From the NCBI GenBank assembly GCA_964468645.1, contig CAYXUU010000026.1, positions 1 to 64,000 of the forward strand: 64,000 nt of DNA, written 5' to 3'. This DNA is from JAIOZK01 sp964468645 (GTDB lineage Bacteria > Bacteroidota > Bacteroidia > Bacteroidales > JAIOZK01). Numbering within the stretch: the first letter of the stretch is position 1; each line of letters starts with the position of its first letter. The notes under the pieces are model-generated. The model worked only from the letters and a program-made list of their open reading frames with translations. It made no database searches and was not told the origin of the DNA. A program made the position numbers and the translations under genes. Positions 1-9,012 of this stretch are shown in pieces.

Positions 1-2
1 AT

Positions 3-1400
3 GGGGCATATACCTTTGAGAGATCGTTTTTTATTGATAGTTTGTGTGTTAATCCTGAGCTTAAACTGTGTCTTCTGGTTGATGACACGGCTGCAGTATA
101 TCTGAATGGAGTTTATCTGGGAGGGGCATATTCCATGTATGTTCCGGCTGAAATCAATGCAAGCGGATACGGGCCTTTTTTAAATGGAGCAAATACCTTA
201 ACGGTTGTGGTAGGTAATATTCAAGCATCACAAATGGCATTTGACCTTAAAGGATATGTGTGTTGTTCTTCCAATCCATGTGAATATGTTTCGGTGAGTT
301 ATCAGCCCCTCGACTCATGCTGTTTTGGTATATACCTTAATAATGATTTGCCCTCAGTGAGTTTTTATCAAATAAAGGTTTATACAGGAAACGGCGTGTC
401 AACATTAAAAGAGCCGGAAATATATACACCTGGTTGGACCTATTCACCTTTCCCGTTTCCATCAGTTTCGAATTATATCGATATTTATCCAAATACCACT
501 GGTATATTCGGTGGGGAATTGACCTTATGCCTTGAACATGATCCGCTATCAAATCCACAACAGATCATATTTGAGTGGCAGGGAATAAATGCGATCTATG
601 ACACAATATTTTGTTATGACACGCTTAATTTAGAATGTCCTGATATTTGTGGTTGCCAAATTTGTGATCATCCTATCGATTCTATTACCACGGGTCCGGG
701 AATCCCGGGTTCATTTTCAGACGACTGGACTCTGGTTGGCGCTCCAGCAGGAGTTACATTGGGCCCCGCAGTTCATATGGGCTCCATACCTTCATTATGG
801 GGAGCGCCTTTTCCCGGAACAAACTGGATATCCTATACTGCCGACGGTGGAGGTGGAGTAGCGCCAATAGGAAAATATGTCTATGGTAAACAGTTTGTCT
901 ATCAGGAGGAATGTGGCCCAAACGAACAGCCTTTCCTTCACTTGTGTATTATTGTTGACGATACGGCAATAATTAAACTCAATGATACGCAGGTTGGCAT
1001 TGCAGATTCACCGCAAATACCGGCAGTTTTTGATATTTACAGCCCTATCTATCCTGGCAATAATCTTCTATCTGTTGGTGTTGTGAATAATCCGGGGCAC
1101 TCAACAGGTTTTAATATGCTTGGATGGTTATGTTGTGGGCCTATTACTTCGATTGATGAAACTGATTACGGCGATAATCTCAAAATCTATCCAAACCCAA
1201 CTAGTGACTATGTAAATGTTCAGGCAGAAATGGATATTGAAACGATAATGATATTCAATCATATAGGTCAGAAAATATTGCATATGGAATATCCAGGAAA
1301 TGCACCCCAAATTGACTTATCATCATTTGCCAGAGGTATGTATGTGCTGATCATCAATGCAGATAACAGATCAATATCAAGGAAAATTATCATTCAGTAA
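3..1400 (+). CDS. Secreted T9SS cargo protein, 5' end cut by window edge
   Basis: The frame is open to the left edge of the window, so the true start lies upstream; the first ATG/TTG inside the window is not the start. The visible part has two related beta-rich repeats. Each contains a FERSFF- or GKQFVY-like strand followed by LCLLVDDTAAVYLNG or LCIIVDDTAIIKLND, resembling a jelly-roll or galactose-binding-like fold (about residues 1-75 and 280-370 of the visible part). The last 80 residues have the T9SS type A sorting pattern: IYPNPTSDYVNV, a hydrophobic strand, a FARGMYVLII strand and a C-terminal KIIIQ. The protein should be exported by Sec and T9SS to the cell surface or medium. No catalytic motif is visible, so the function is unknown. 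Confidence 0.75.
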   Translation, partial: GAYTFERSFFIDSLCVNPELKLCLLVDDTAAVYLNGVYLGGAYSMYVPAEINASGYGPFLNGANTLTVVVGNIQASQMAFDLKGYVCCSSNPCEYVSVSYQPLDSCCFGIYLNNDLPSVSFYQIKVYTGNGVSTLKEPEIYTPGWTYSPFPFPSVSNYIDIYPNTTGIFGGELTLCLEHDPLSNPQQIIFEWQGINAIYDTIFCYDTLNLECPDICGCQICDHPIDSITTGPGIPGSFSDDWTLVGAPAGVTLGPAVHMGSIPSLWGAPFPGTNWISYTADGGGGVAPIGKYVYGKQFVYQEECGPNEQPFLHLCIIVDDTAIIKLNDTQVGIADSPQIPAVFDIYSPIYPGNNLLSVGVVNNPGHSTGFNMLGWLCCGPITSIDETDYGDNLKIYPNPTSDYVNVQAEMDIETIMIFNHIGQKILHMEYPGNAPQIDLSSFARGMYVLIINADNRSISRKIIIQ

Positions 1401-1477
1401 TAAATCCCGATTAATGTCTCAGAAGCATGGAAGCAGCAAAAGAATGTTTCCGGCTTTTGAGGCATTATTTAAAATAT

Positions 1478-1924
1478 ATGAAAATGCGATTTCAATCATT
1501 AATCCTGGGTTTTTTGTTAATCTCGCTAACATCATTTGGTCAAATGTTTTTGAGGATTCAAATCAAGGGAACTGTTAAACTTAATCTTAATGATTTGTTT
1601 TATGTCAAGCTGTCTAATCCATTGAAAGACATATACTCAGTTCGTATAAAGTATGAGATTGTATCAGAGAATGACGGGATTTATATCGGATCTCTCAGTG
1701 AAAAATTTACTGTAATGCCATTGGCTGATACTTTGTTGGATTTAGAAAAATTGACATATAAGAAAATCGAATCGAATAGTGAATCAATCAATTACCTGAT
1801 AAAGAATGCAGGTGCATTTCCTCCAGGGTTGTATAATATCTGTGTTACTATTATTAATTCATATTATGAAACAAATTTTGGGGATGATTGTATTCAGATT
1901 ATCTCAGGGGCGGAAAACCCATAA
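1478..1924 (+). CDS. Small secreted protein of unknown function
   Basis: This is an open frame of about 148 codons that follows the T9SS protein by about 80 bases on the same strand. The frame is open further upstream to an ATG at 1427. I chose the ATG at 1478 because the peptide then begins MKMRFQSLILGFLLISL, a good Sec signal peptide ending near SFGQ. The remainder is beta-prone, with YSVRIKYEIV and PPGLYNICVTIIN strands as in Ig-like secreted proteins. No family is recognised. It is not clear whether it is co-transcribed with the upstream gene. A strong hairpin follows it. Confidence 0.5.
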   Translation: MKMRFQSLILGFLLISLTSFGQMFLRIQIKGTVKLNLNDLFYVKLSNPLKDIYSVRIKYEIVSENDGIYIGSLSEKFTVMPLADTLLDLEKLTYKKIESNSESINYLIKNAGAFPPGLYNICVTIINSYYETNFGDDCIQIISGAENP

Positions 1925-1960
1925 GTTACAATATAAAGGAATTCGTTTCTGATCCTGATA

Positions 1961-1991
1961 TTCACAGGGTGACTTGGAGTCACCCTGTGAA
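1961..1991. terminator. Perfect 14-bp hairpin between convergent genes
   Basis: TTCACAGGGTGACT and its exact complement flank a 3-base loop (TGG). It lies between the convergent ends of the secreted gene and ychF, so it probably ends transcription from both sides. There is no long T tract on either strand, so a pure intrinsic terminator is not certain. Confidence 0.5.
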
Positions 1992-2060
1992 TTGCCACCT
2001 TCTTTGGACTTAGACTATCTATATTAGTTTAACTTCACTCAACTCTAAACTCTCAACCAA

Positions 2061-3158
2061 TCAAACATTAAACCGTATAAACATCATATCCCCCTCCTGA
2101 ACAACATAGCTTTTACCCTCCAGGCGGAACTTACCGGCTTCTTTACAGGCCTGCTCTGATTTTAGTTCAATAAAATCTTCATAACGGATTACCTCGGCAC
2201 GGATAAACCCTCGCTCCATATCGCTATGAATTACGCCAGCCGACTGCTGCGCGTTCATTCCTTTTTTTATGGTCCATGCCCTGATCTCTTTAGGACCGAT
2301 AGTGAAGAATGACTGGAGGTTCAGGATAGCATAGGCAGACCTTATCAATCTGTTAACACCGGGTTCGGTTAAACCGGCATCTTCAAGAAAGGCTAACCTG
2401 TCGTCGGGATCTTCGAGTTCTGCTATCTCTGATTCAAGTTGGCCTGCAATGATTATCATTTCAGTGTTTTCTCCTTTTATAGCTTCTTTTACTGCATCCA
2501 CGAATTTGTTTCCCGATATCGAGGAGTCTTCATCCACATTACAGACATAAATAACAGGTTTATCAGTCAGAAGGTAGAGGTCGTTCAAAACCTCTCTTTC
2601 ATTTTCATCAAGATTCATATCCCTGATGTTCTGCATGTTTTCAAGCTGCTCTTTCAACTTAAGGCATACATCAAGAGCCCTTCTTGCCTCCTTATCTCCA
2701 TGTTGTGCGATTTTTTCAGTCCTCTGAATCTTACGTTCCACCAGATCAAGGTCCCTCACCTGTAATTCCAGATCAACAATCCCCTTGTCGCGCACCGGAT
2801 CAACAGATCCTTCGATATGGGCCAGTTCGGCATCATCAAAACAACGCAATACATGGATGATAGCATCCGTTTGCTGGAGATCGGCCAGGAACTTGTTCCC
2901 AACCCCTTCACCTTTGCTGGATCCCTTTGTTAAACCAGGAATATCAACAATCTCAACTGTTGCAGGTACAATCTTCGCGGTATTTATATATTCGTCAAGT
3001 TTATATAGCCTGTTATCGGGTACCTCAACCATGCCAACATTCGATTTGGATGCACTGAAAGCATAACTGCTGGCCTCTGCTTTTTTATTTGAAATACAAT
3101 TAAATATAGTCGTCTTGCCCGTATTTGTTAATCCGATTATTCCGCAGTTTAATGACAT
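2061..3158 (-). CDS. ychF: Redox-regulated ATPase YchF (OLA1/Obg-type P-loop NTPase)
   Basis: The 365 residues match the usual YchF length. The N-terminal P-loop is GLTNTGKTTIFN (about residues 9-20), the Walker B/G3 region is DIPGLTKGSSKGEGVGNKFL (about 72-91), and the NVDE motif stands in place of the NKxD of true GTPases, as expected for the ATP-preferring YchF/OLA1 group. The C-terminal TGS domain (about 280-365) includes IRAWTIKKGMNAQQSAGVIHSDMERGFIRAEV in spaced form. Family members bind ribosomes and are linked to oxidative stress. The P-loop is unusual, since most bacteria have GLPNVGKST. The gene is monocistronic and diverges from rpsA, with its own -7 element. Confidence 0.93.
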   Translation of the reverse strand: MSLNCGIIGLTNTGKTTIFNCISNKKAEASSYAFSASKSNVGMVEVPDNRLYKLDEYINTAKIVPATVEIVDIPGLTKGSSKGEGVGNKFLADLQQTDAIIHVLRCFDDAELAHIEGSVDPVRDKGIVDLELQVRDLDLVERKIQRTEKIAQHGDKEARRALDVCLKLKEQLENMQNIRDMNLDENEREVLNDLYLLTDKPVIYVCNVDEDSSISGNKFVDAVKEAIKGENTEMIIIAGQLESEIAELEDPDDRLAFLEDAGLTEPGVNRLIRSAYAILNLQSFFTIGPKEIRAWTIKKGMNAQQSAGVIHSDMERGFIRAEVIRYEDFIELKSEQACKEAGKFRLEGKSYVVQEGDMMFIRFNV

Positions 3159-3181
3159 GTGATTTTAAAATTTTAGACTTG

Positions 3182-3189
3182 CAAAATTA
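3182..3189 (-). promoter_or_regulatory. -7 promoter element for ychF
   Basis: TAATTTTG read on the minus strand matches the Bacteroidota sigma-A -7 consensus TAnnTTTG. It ends about 24 bases upstream of the ychF start codon. No clear -33 TTG was seen. Confidence 0.45.
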
Positions 3190-3250
3190 ATTGAATTGAT
3201 TTAGAATGAAATATATGGATGGGATTATTTTTTATTTCCCGATTAATTAC

Positions 3251-3258
3251 TACTTTTG
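3251..3258 (+). promoter_or_regulatory. -7 promoter element for rpsA
   Basis: TACTTTTG matches TAnnTTTG and is followed by C, the commonest next base. It would give an rpsA leader of roughly 120 bases that contains the hairpin at 3277-3327. Confidence 0.45.
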
Positions 3259-3276
3259 CACCCCAATTTAAGTTAG

Positions 3277-3327
3277 CAGTTTGAAGTTTATAGTCCGAAG
3301 TTAATAGGAACTTCAAACTTCAAACTG
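3277..3327. repeat. Inverted AACTTC-type repeat in the rpsA leader
   Basis: CAGTTTGAAGTTT (3277-3289) pairs perfectly with AAACTTCAAACTG (3315-3327). More degenerate copies (CCGAAGTT, AACTTCGAACT) lie inside and just after. The same unit recurs in other gene-free stretches of the window, near 36075, 36575 and 38593. Confidence 0.7.
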
Positions 3328-3387
3328 GCAACTTCGAACTAATTATTAACCCGCCCTTTCGCAGGGTACAAAAGACTTATTAAATAT

Positions 3388-5466
3388 ATGTCAGAAGAAG
3401 AAAAAAACCTGGATCAGGAAACTGAAAAACAGGCAGAAAAAAAAGAAGCTACTGAAACCAAAACAGAAGCTAAAAAAGAAGAATCAAAAGAGGCAAAAGA
3501 AGAGCAGCCCGCCGAAGAGAAGAAAGAAGAAGTAAAGAAGGAAGCAAAACCTGAAGTAACAGCTGAAACCAAACCAGCAGTAGAAGAAATCCCCGAAGCC
3601 ATTAAAGAAGAACAACCTGAAGAGAAGCCTGAGGAAAAACCTGAGGAGACTCCTGCTGTGGCAGAAGCAAAAGAAGAGGAGTTTGACTGGGATTCACTTG
3701 GTAAAAAGCAGGATGTTTATACTGGTGATGACAGGGAGAAGCTGGAAAAAATTTATGACAAAACCCTGAGTTCAATTGTTGAACACGACGTAGTTGATGG
3801 AACCGTAGTTGCCAGGAACAACAGGGAAGTGGTTGTGAATATTGGTTTCAAATCTGATGGTGTTATTCCACTTTCAGAATTCCGTTACAATCCTGATCTG
3901 AAATCAGGAGACGTGGTAGAGGTTTATGTAGAAAACCAGGAAGATCCAACGGGCCAGTTGATTTTGTCTCACAAGAAAGCACGGATACTCAAATCCTGGG
4001 ACAGGGTAAACAATGCATTTGATCATGATGAGATCATTAATGGTTTTGTGAAATGCCGTACCAAGGGTGGTTTAATTGTTGAAGTATTTGGTATCGAAGC
4101 ATTCCTTCCGGGATCACAAATCGACGTTAAACCTATTCGCGATTATGATGTTTTTGTTGGAAAGACAATGGAATTCAAGGTTGTTAAAATAAACCATGAA
4201 TTCAAAAATGTTGTGGTTTCTCACAAAGCGCTTATCGAGGATGAACTGGAACATCAGAAAGCTGAGATTATGTCGAAGCTTGAAAAAGGACAGGTGCTTG
4301 AGGGTACAGTAAAGAATATCACTTCCTACGGCGTATTTATTGACCTGGGTGGTGTTGACGGATTGATCCATATTACAGACCTTTCTTGGGGCAGGATCAA
4401 CCATCCCGAAGAGATTGTTCAGCTCGATCAGAAAATCAAGGTTGTTATCCTCGATTTTGATGATGACAAAAAACGTATTGCGCTCGGATTAAAACAACTC
4501 ACACCTCATCCGTGGGATGCCCTTGACCCGAATATGAAGGTAGGCGATAAGGTGAAAGGAAAAGTTGTTGTTATTGCGGATTATGGTGCGTTTATTGAAA
4601 TTGCTCCCGGTGTTGAAGGACTGATCCACGTTTCAGAAATGTCGTGGTCACAGCATCTTCGTACAGCTCAGGATTTCCTGAAGGTTGGTGATGAAGTTGA
4701 AGCCGTTATTCTTACACTGGATCGTGATGAACGTAAGATGTCATTGGGCATGAAACAACTGATCCCCGATCCATGGGAAAATATCAGGGAAAGATATCCA
4801 AAAGCATCAAAGCATAAAGCAAAAGTGATGAACTTCACCAATTTCGGAATCTTTGTTGAACTTGAAGAAGGTGTTGATGGATTGATTCATATTTCAGACC
4901 TTTCATGGTCGAAGAAAATTAAACATCCGGCAGAATTTACAAAAATCGGAGAAGAGATTGAGGTTGTTGTCCTTGATGTTGATGAAGAAAATCGTCGTTT
5001 AAGCCTTGGCCATAAACAGCTGGAAGAGAATCCGTGGGATGTTTTTGAGACCATATTTACACTGGGCTCATTGCATAAAGGGACCATTACAGAACTGTCA
5101 GATAAAGGTGCAGTGGTGGCATTACCTTACGGTGTTGAAGGTTTTGTTCCCGGACGTCATCTGAAGAAAGAGGATGGTACCGGTACGAGGATGGATGAAA
5201 CCCTTGATTTCAAAGTTATAGAATTCTCAAAGGATAATAAAAAAATTATCCTGTCACATTCCAAGATATTCGAAGATGAACAACGTGAAGAGAAGGCCAA
5301 ACTGAGAACTAAAACCCAGGGCGCTGAAAGATCAACCAGAAAGAGTGTTAAGAAAATACAGGATAAGCTGGAGAAAACAACACTTGGTGATCTCGATGCA
5401 CTGGCAACACTGAAAGAGGAGATGGAAGCATCAGAGAAAAAAGCCAGAGATAAAGATCAGAAATAA
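3388..5466 (+). CDS. rpsA: 30S ribosomal protein S1
   Basis: The protein binds mRNA at the small ribosomal subunit. Six S1/OB-fold domains can be followed from about residue 130 to 640, with repeated signatures such as GVFIDLGGVDGLIHITDLSW, GAFIEIAPGVEGLIHVSEMS and GIFVELEEGVDGLIHISDLS, each ending in a LGxKQL-type strand. The first two and the last domain are more divergent, as in other S1 proteins. A roughly 110-residue N-terminal extension is almost entirely Lys, Glu, Ala, Pro and Thr and is probably disordered; it makes the protein longer (692 residues) than the approximately 560 of E. coli. A clear intrinsic terminator follows. The Lys-rich C-terminal tail is also low complexity. Confidence 0.95.
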   Translation: MSEEEKNLDQETEKQAEKKEATETKTEAKKEESKEAKEEQPAEEKKEEVKKEAKPEVTAETKPAVEEIPEAIKEEQPEEKPEEKPEETPAVAEAKEEEFDWDSLGKKQDVYTGDDREKLEKIYDKTLSSIVEHDVVDGTVVARNNREVVVNIGFKSDGVIPLSEFRYNPDLKSGDVVEVYVENQEDPTGQLILSHKKARILKSWDRVNNAFDHDEIINGFVKCRTKGGLIVEVFGIEAFLPGSQIDVKPIRDYDVFVGKTMEFKVVKINHEFKNVVVSHKALIEDELEHQKAEIMSKLEKGQVLEGTVKNITSYGVFIDLGGVDGLIHITDLSWGRINHPEEIVQLDQKIKVVILDFDDDKKRIALGLKQLTPHPWDALDPNMKVGDKVKGKVVVIADYGAFIEIAPGVEGLIHVSEMSWSQHLRTAQDFLKVGDEVEAVILTLDRDERKMSLGMKQLIPDPWENIRERYPKASKHKAKVMNFTNFGIFVELEEGVDGLIHISDLSWSKKIKHPAEFTKIGEEIEVVVLDVDEENRRLSLGHKQLEENPWDVFETIFTLGSLHKGTITELSDKGAVVALPYGVEGFVPGRHLKKEDGTGTRMDETLDFKVIEFSKDNKKIILSHSKIFEDEQREEKAKLRTKTQGAERSTRKSVKKIQDKLEKTTLGDLDALATLKEEMEASEKKARDKDQK

Positions 5467-5487
5467 ATAGCATAATAATAAATTAGA

Positions 5488-5517
5488 AGATCCCCTGAAA
5501 TAAGGGGATCTTTTTTT
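5488..5517 (+). terminator. Intrinsic terminator of rpsA
   Basis: AGATCCCCT (5488-5496) pairs with AGGGGATCT (5503-5511) around a 6-base loop, followed by a run of seven T. Confidence 0.9.
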
Positions 5518-5545
5518 GTCTTTATTCCAAAAAAGAGAATAGTTG

Positions 5546-6466
5546 ATGAAATTTGATTTAACCATACTTGGATCCAGTTCTGCAATTCCATTATATAACA
5601 GGGCGCTGAGCGGTCAGGTGCTAAATCTTAACGAACGTTTATTCCTGATTGATTGTGGCGATGGTACTCAAATCCAGATAAAAAGATATAAAATCAAGTA
5701 TCAGCGCATCAATCATATATTTATCAGCCATCTTCATGGTGATCATTTTTATGGTCTGATCGGGTTGCTCTCTACAATGCAACTGTTTGGAAGGAGTGCT
5801 GGATTAATTATTCATGGCCCTGAAAACCTGGAAAAAATTATTAGAATACAGCTTGAACTAACCGCTACCGGATTAAGTTATCCCCTTGAGTTTAATATCC
5901 TTCAACCCAACGAATCACAACTGCTCGTTGACGGTATTGACTATACAGTAGATTCATTCCCGGTAAAACACAGTGTACCAACCTGGGGTTTTGTTTTTAA
6001 AGAAAAAATTGCAGTCAGGAACATTATTAAATCCTTTGTTGAAGAACATAATATCCCGATAGGTGAGTTTGAAAAGATCAAGAAAGGAAATGATTTTATT
6101 GATATAGATGGCAAAGTCTATCCAAATAAAGAGATCACAATTGATCCTCCAAAACCACGATCGTTTGCATATTGTTCTGATACCATTTACAATGAAAATA
6201 TCTTACCCTTTATAGAAAAGGTGGACCTCCTGTATCATGAAGCTACCTTTGGTGAGGATAAAAGGAAAGTGGCTGAGGAGAAACTTCACTCAACAGCTCG
6301 CGATGCAGCATTGATAGCATTAAAGGCAGGCGTTAAGAAGCTGATCATCGGCCATTTCTCTGCAAGATATAAATCCTTGCAGATTTTATTGAAAGAAGCC
6401 CGTGAGATATTTCCCGAAACATACCTGGCTGAAGATGGGGAGATTTTTAGAATTGAGAGAAGCTGA
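5546..6466 (+). CDS. rnz: Ribonuclease Z (tRNA 3' endonuclease)
   Basis: Rnz removes 3' trailers from tRNA precursors. The zinc-binding metallo-beta-lactamase motif is HLHGDHFYGL (about residues 62-71), preceded by LIDCGDGTQIQ. Further ligands are in PVKHSVPTWGF (about 140), SFAYCSDT (about 208) and the C-terminal IGHFSARY (about 272). The length of 306 is typical of the short bacterial form. The ATG at 5546 is preferred over the TTG one codon earlier. The tRNA-Gly in this window has no encoded CCA, which fits a need for Rnz processing. The gene follows the rpsA terminator and ends inside a hairpin shared with the convergent gene. Confidence 0.93.
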   Translation: MKFDLTILGSSSAIPLYNRALSGQVLNLNERLFLIDCGDGTQIQIKRYKIKYQRINHIFISHLHGDHFYGLIGLLSTMQLFGRSAGLIIHGPENLEKIIRIQLELTATGLSYPLEFNILQPNESQLLVDGIDYTVDSFPVKHSVPTWGFVFKEKIAVRNIIKSFVEEHNIPIGEFEKIKKGNDFIDIDGKVYPNKEITIDPPKPRSFAYCSDTIYNENILPFIEKVDLLYHEATFGEDKRKVAEEKLHSTARDAALIALKAGVKKLIIGHFSARYKSLQILLKEAREIFPETYLAEDGEIFRIERS

Positions 6467-6494
6467 TCATGACAAATGATCAGCTTTTCTCAAT
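6452..6494. terminator. Bidirectional hairpin terminator after rnz
   Basis: A 19-base stem (6452-6470 with 6476-6494, one G-T type mismatch) surrounds the 5-base loop GACAA. It overlaps the last codons of rnz and lies just downstream of the convergent LruC gene. Confidence 0.7.
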
Positions 6495-6509
6495 TCTTTC
6501 TTCAACTAT

Positions 6510-8717
6510 CTATTCATAGGTAGGGTAAATATTTGCATTATTCCTGTACCCTGCTAAATCTTTATACCAGTCTGCATAGCTTATTCCTCCTGATTCAGCC
6601 CATTCTGCAAACCTGAGATAAGTTTGAACGATGTCGGCTTTTTCGATAGGATAATCGAAATTCTGAGGAATTTCAATAGCCCATGGTAGATAAGTATTTG
6701 TCAGATAATATGTTCCGGCATCAGGATCAGAGTTGTCGTTAAGTGTCCCAAAATAACTTTCGTTAACCAGGCTTGTTGGTACTTCATCGATGAGATGTAC
6801 TTCCTTACCCCTAACATGATCGATAAAGATGAATGGATTGTAAGGAGGTGTACCAATATCAGCCTGTGGATCTTCAAAATGAACCGTTATAGTTGCTGTA
6901 TCAGTTTCAATATAGGCTTTGCCGGGTACTGTATTTATCAATGAACTGCCAAGCATAGTATTGATCTTATCATAAACAATAATGACAGTGTTATTCAGGT
7001 GTCCTGCTTCATATCCTGCAGCAGCCAGTGTTACAATACCTCCTTCAAGCTCATAGCCTGTAACGCTTTCAACAGTTGTAGGAGCCACAGGGAATGTAAA
7101 TCCAAATCCATTGTCAAAACTTGCTCCCACCGCTTTGATTTTAAACTTGGCAATAACGTCAACTGTTGAATTCTCAGCATTGGTAACTATCTTGTATGTA
7201 CAACCCAGTACAAGGTCATTAAAGTCATAGTCACCCATTGATGGCCACAGGTCTTCAAAAGCAACACTAGTAGTATCGTATGCATTAAATGCCCTGGTAG
7301 GATCATCAGGATAGTCATCTTCATCATCAGGTACTCCATCACCATCAGTATCAGGGTAGGTTGGTGTCCCACTGCCTGGATTACATGATGTTGAAGGGAT
7401 ATAGCATTCACAATAGGTGACATTTGGTCCTACCGTCCCATTATTTGTCTCTATTCCGTCCTCATCGCAAAGGTCCATATAACCCGATACATCGCCCTGG
7501 CCCGCAATAGTTGTATTATTGCTGATATCGATCCTGGCACAGGATGTTGCTGGGCCAATAAGATTACCATTCACATGCAGATCGACGGTTTCAATATATG
7601 CTCCGCCATACATATATGTGGCTTTGTCAGAACCGGTCAACTGCGTTTGTGCCCCAACACTGATATAACCGTAGTTATGGAATAACCTTGATTGGTTAAA
7701 ATGGCTTGTGGTAACAATTTTGCAGTTATTGGTGAATACAATATTTTGATTTCCAGTATTGTTGAAATGACCGCTAACATTGATCACGCCATCATTCACC
7801 CCGATTCCATTATTGTTGAAATGGCCTGAAGAGTTAATAGTCCCTGAATTATAAAACTCTTCCGAATCATTTGTAATGCCGTTTACTGCCAGTGTACCGT
7901 GGTTGTCAAAGTCACAGCCATCAGCAATGGTTGTGTTTCCACCGCTTTCGGCGAGGTAACCATAGTTGGTAACCGGGGAGATCTTATTATACTGGATACT
8001 ACCGGTCTGTAATGTTCCATTGGTACTAACAATGACTTCACCTCCTGTATTTCCGGACGCCTGGATTTTACTGCATGTTAAATTACCACAGATCCTGAGG
8101 GTTACCCCCCCTTTTATTTTAATATTCCCCCTCGTAACATTAGCGCCTTCAGGAACACACCATACTCCGGAGCTCAGGGTTATATTGCCACCAGATGTTA
8201 AGGTTTCTGTACATCCTGAACTACAACCCGGATCATCTGTAAGGGCTTCGATGTTTTTATAATAAGGATCATCCTTGCTCACAGTAAATGTATAATTGAT
8301 TACATCCCCTGAAATGGGAATTGTTACCAGTTTGTTGTTTCCATCGTAGGAATAATCCTGAACATAGATTTCTTCAATATAGGTAGCAATACTTATTTTC
8401 GTTTTGTATTGCCTGTCTCTGTTTGTCATCCCTTTTGCCATCTGGTTAAGGTTCGTTGCAGGATCACCTCCATAAATTGTAATGATATGTGGAAGTTCCT
8501 GCGGATTTGAACTCTGGATATTAATTGTAATATCGAGCTCTCGGGTTGTTTCAAACTTGAAGTTAGGATCAACCTTCAGGTCAGTAAAGCTTTCTGCCTG
8601 ATCGTCATCATCGTCATTATCCCAGTTACGGCAGCTGTTTAATGAGAATAAGATCAATAATCCCAGAACCAGCATAGGAATTATTGAAGCTTTTGAAAAA
8701 GTTAGCTTTCCTTTCAT
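6510..8717 (-). CDS. LruC-domain lipoprotein
   Basis: The signal peptide ends in the lipobox LNSC with the lipid-modified Cys at residue 29, followed by a run of Asp, so the protein is probably an outer-membrane lipoprotein. The middle (about residues 165-430) has repeating short strands such as NNGTLAVNG, NSGTINSSG and NNTGNQNIV, suggesting a beta-helix. A calcium-binding type motif DTDGDGVPDDEDDYPDDP (thrombospondin type 3-like) precedes the C-terminal LruC/DUF4842 domain (about 485-735), with the diagnostic VAFEDLWPSMGDYDFNDLV. The family was named after a Leptospira surface lipoprotein and is common in Bacteroidota. The substrate or partner is unknown. The gene is monocistronic and convergent with rnz. 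Confidence 0.85.
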   Translation of the reverse strand: MKGKLTFSKASIIPMLVLGLLILFSLNSCRNWDNDDDDDQAESFTDLKVDPNFKFETTRELDITINIQSSNPQELPHIITIYGGDPATNLNQMAKGMTNRDRQYKTKISIATYIEEIYVQDYSYDGNNKLVTIPISGDVINYTFTVSKDDPYYKNIEALTDDPGCSSGCTETLTSGGNITLSSGVWCVPEGANVTRGNIKIKGGVTLRICGNLTCSKIQASGNTGGEVIVSTNGTLQTGSIQYNKISPVTNYGYLAESGGNTTIADGCDFDNHGTLAVNGITNDSEEFYNSGTINSSGHFNNNGIGVNDGVINVSGHFNNTGNQNIVFTNNCKIVTTSHFNQSRLFHNYGYISVGAQTQLTGSDKATYMYGGAYIETVDLHVNGNLIGPATSCARIDISNNTTIAGQGDVSGYMDLCDEDGIETNNGTVGPNVTYCECYIPSTSCNPGSGTPTYPDTDGDGVPDDEDDYPDDPTRAFNAYDTTSVAFEDLWPSMGDYDFNDLVLGCTYKIVTNAENSTVDVIAKFKIKAVGASFDNGFGFTFPVAPTTVESVTGYELEGGIVTLAAAGYEAGHLNNTVIIVYDKINTMLGSSLINTVPGKAYIETDTATITVHFEDPQADIGTPPYNPFIFIDHVRGKEVHLIDEVPTSLVNESYFGTLNDNSDPDAGTYYLTNTYLPWAIEIPQNFDYPIEKADIVQTYLRFAEWAESGGISYADWYKDLAGYRNNANIYPTYE

Positions 8718-8982
8718 CGTTATATTTTTTAAGGTTTTTCTATTATATATAATATGTATAATTAAAATTATGCCAAAAATAATAAATTCTTGTTTTTGAA
8801 TGAATTGTGTTGTTATCCCGTTGTAGTTATTCCCGATTGGATACGATACTTTAAAATTAGTCTAAATTTGGGAGAATATGTAACAAGAATCGATAATTTT
8901 ATTTGGTCATTAGTCATTTGTCAATTCTTCGACCATTCAATAAGTTTATTAAAATCTCAAATTTTAATCTAAATAAATAAAA

Positions 8983-8990
8983 TTAAATTT
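8983..8990 (+). promoter_or_regulatory. -7 promoter element for the EamA gene
   Basis: TAAATTTG followed by C matches TAnnTTTG and lies 22 bases before the start codon at 9013. The 295-base gap upstream, between the divergent LruC gene and this one, shows nothing else. Confidence 0.45.
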
Positions 8991-9012
8991 GCTTTTCACA
9001 AAATCAGATTGA

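Noticed and set aside
7187..7423. A minus-strand frame within the LruC gene
   Set aside because: It is a shadow of the main gene in another frame; composition (many Met, Leu) is typical of such shadows.
8790..8972. A 60-codon frame upstream of the EamA gene
   Set aside because: It is AT-rich, has no ribosome site and shows no family.
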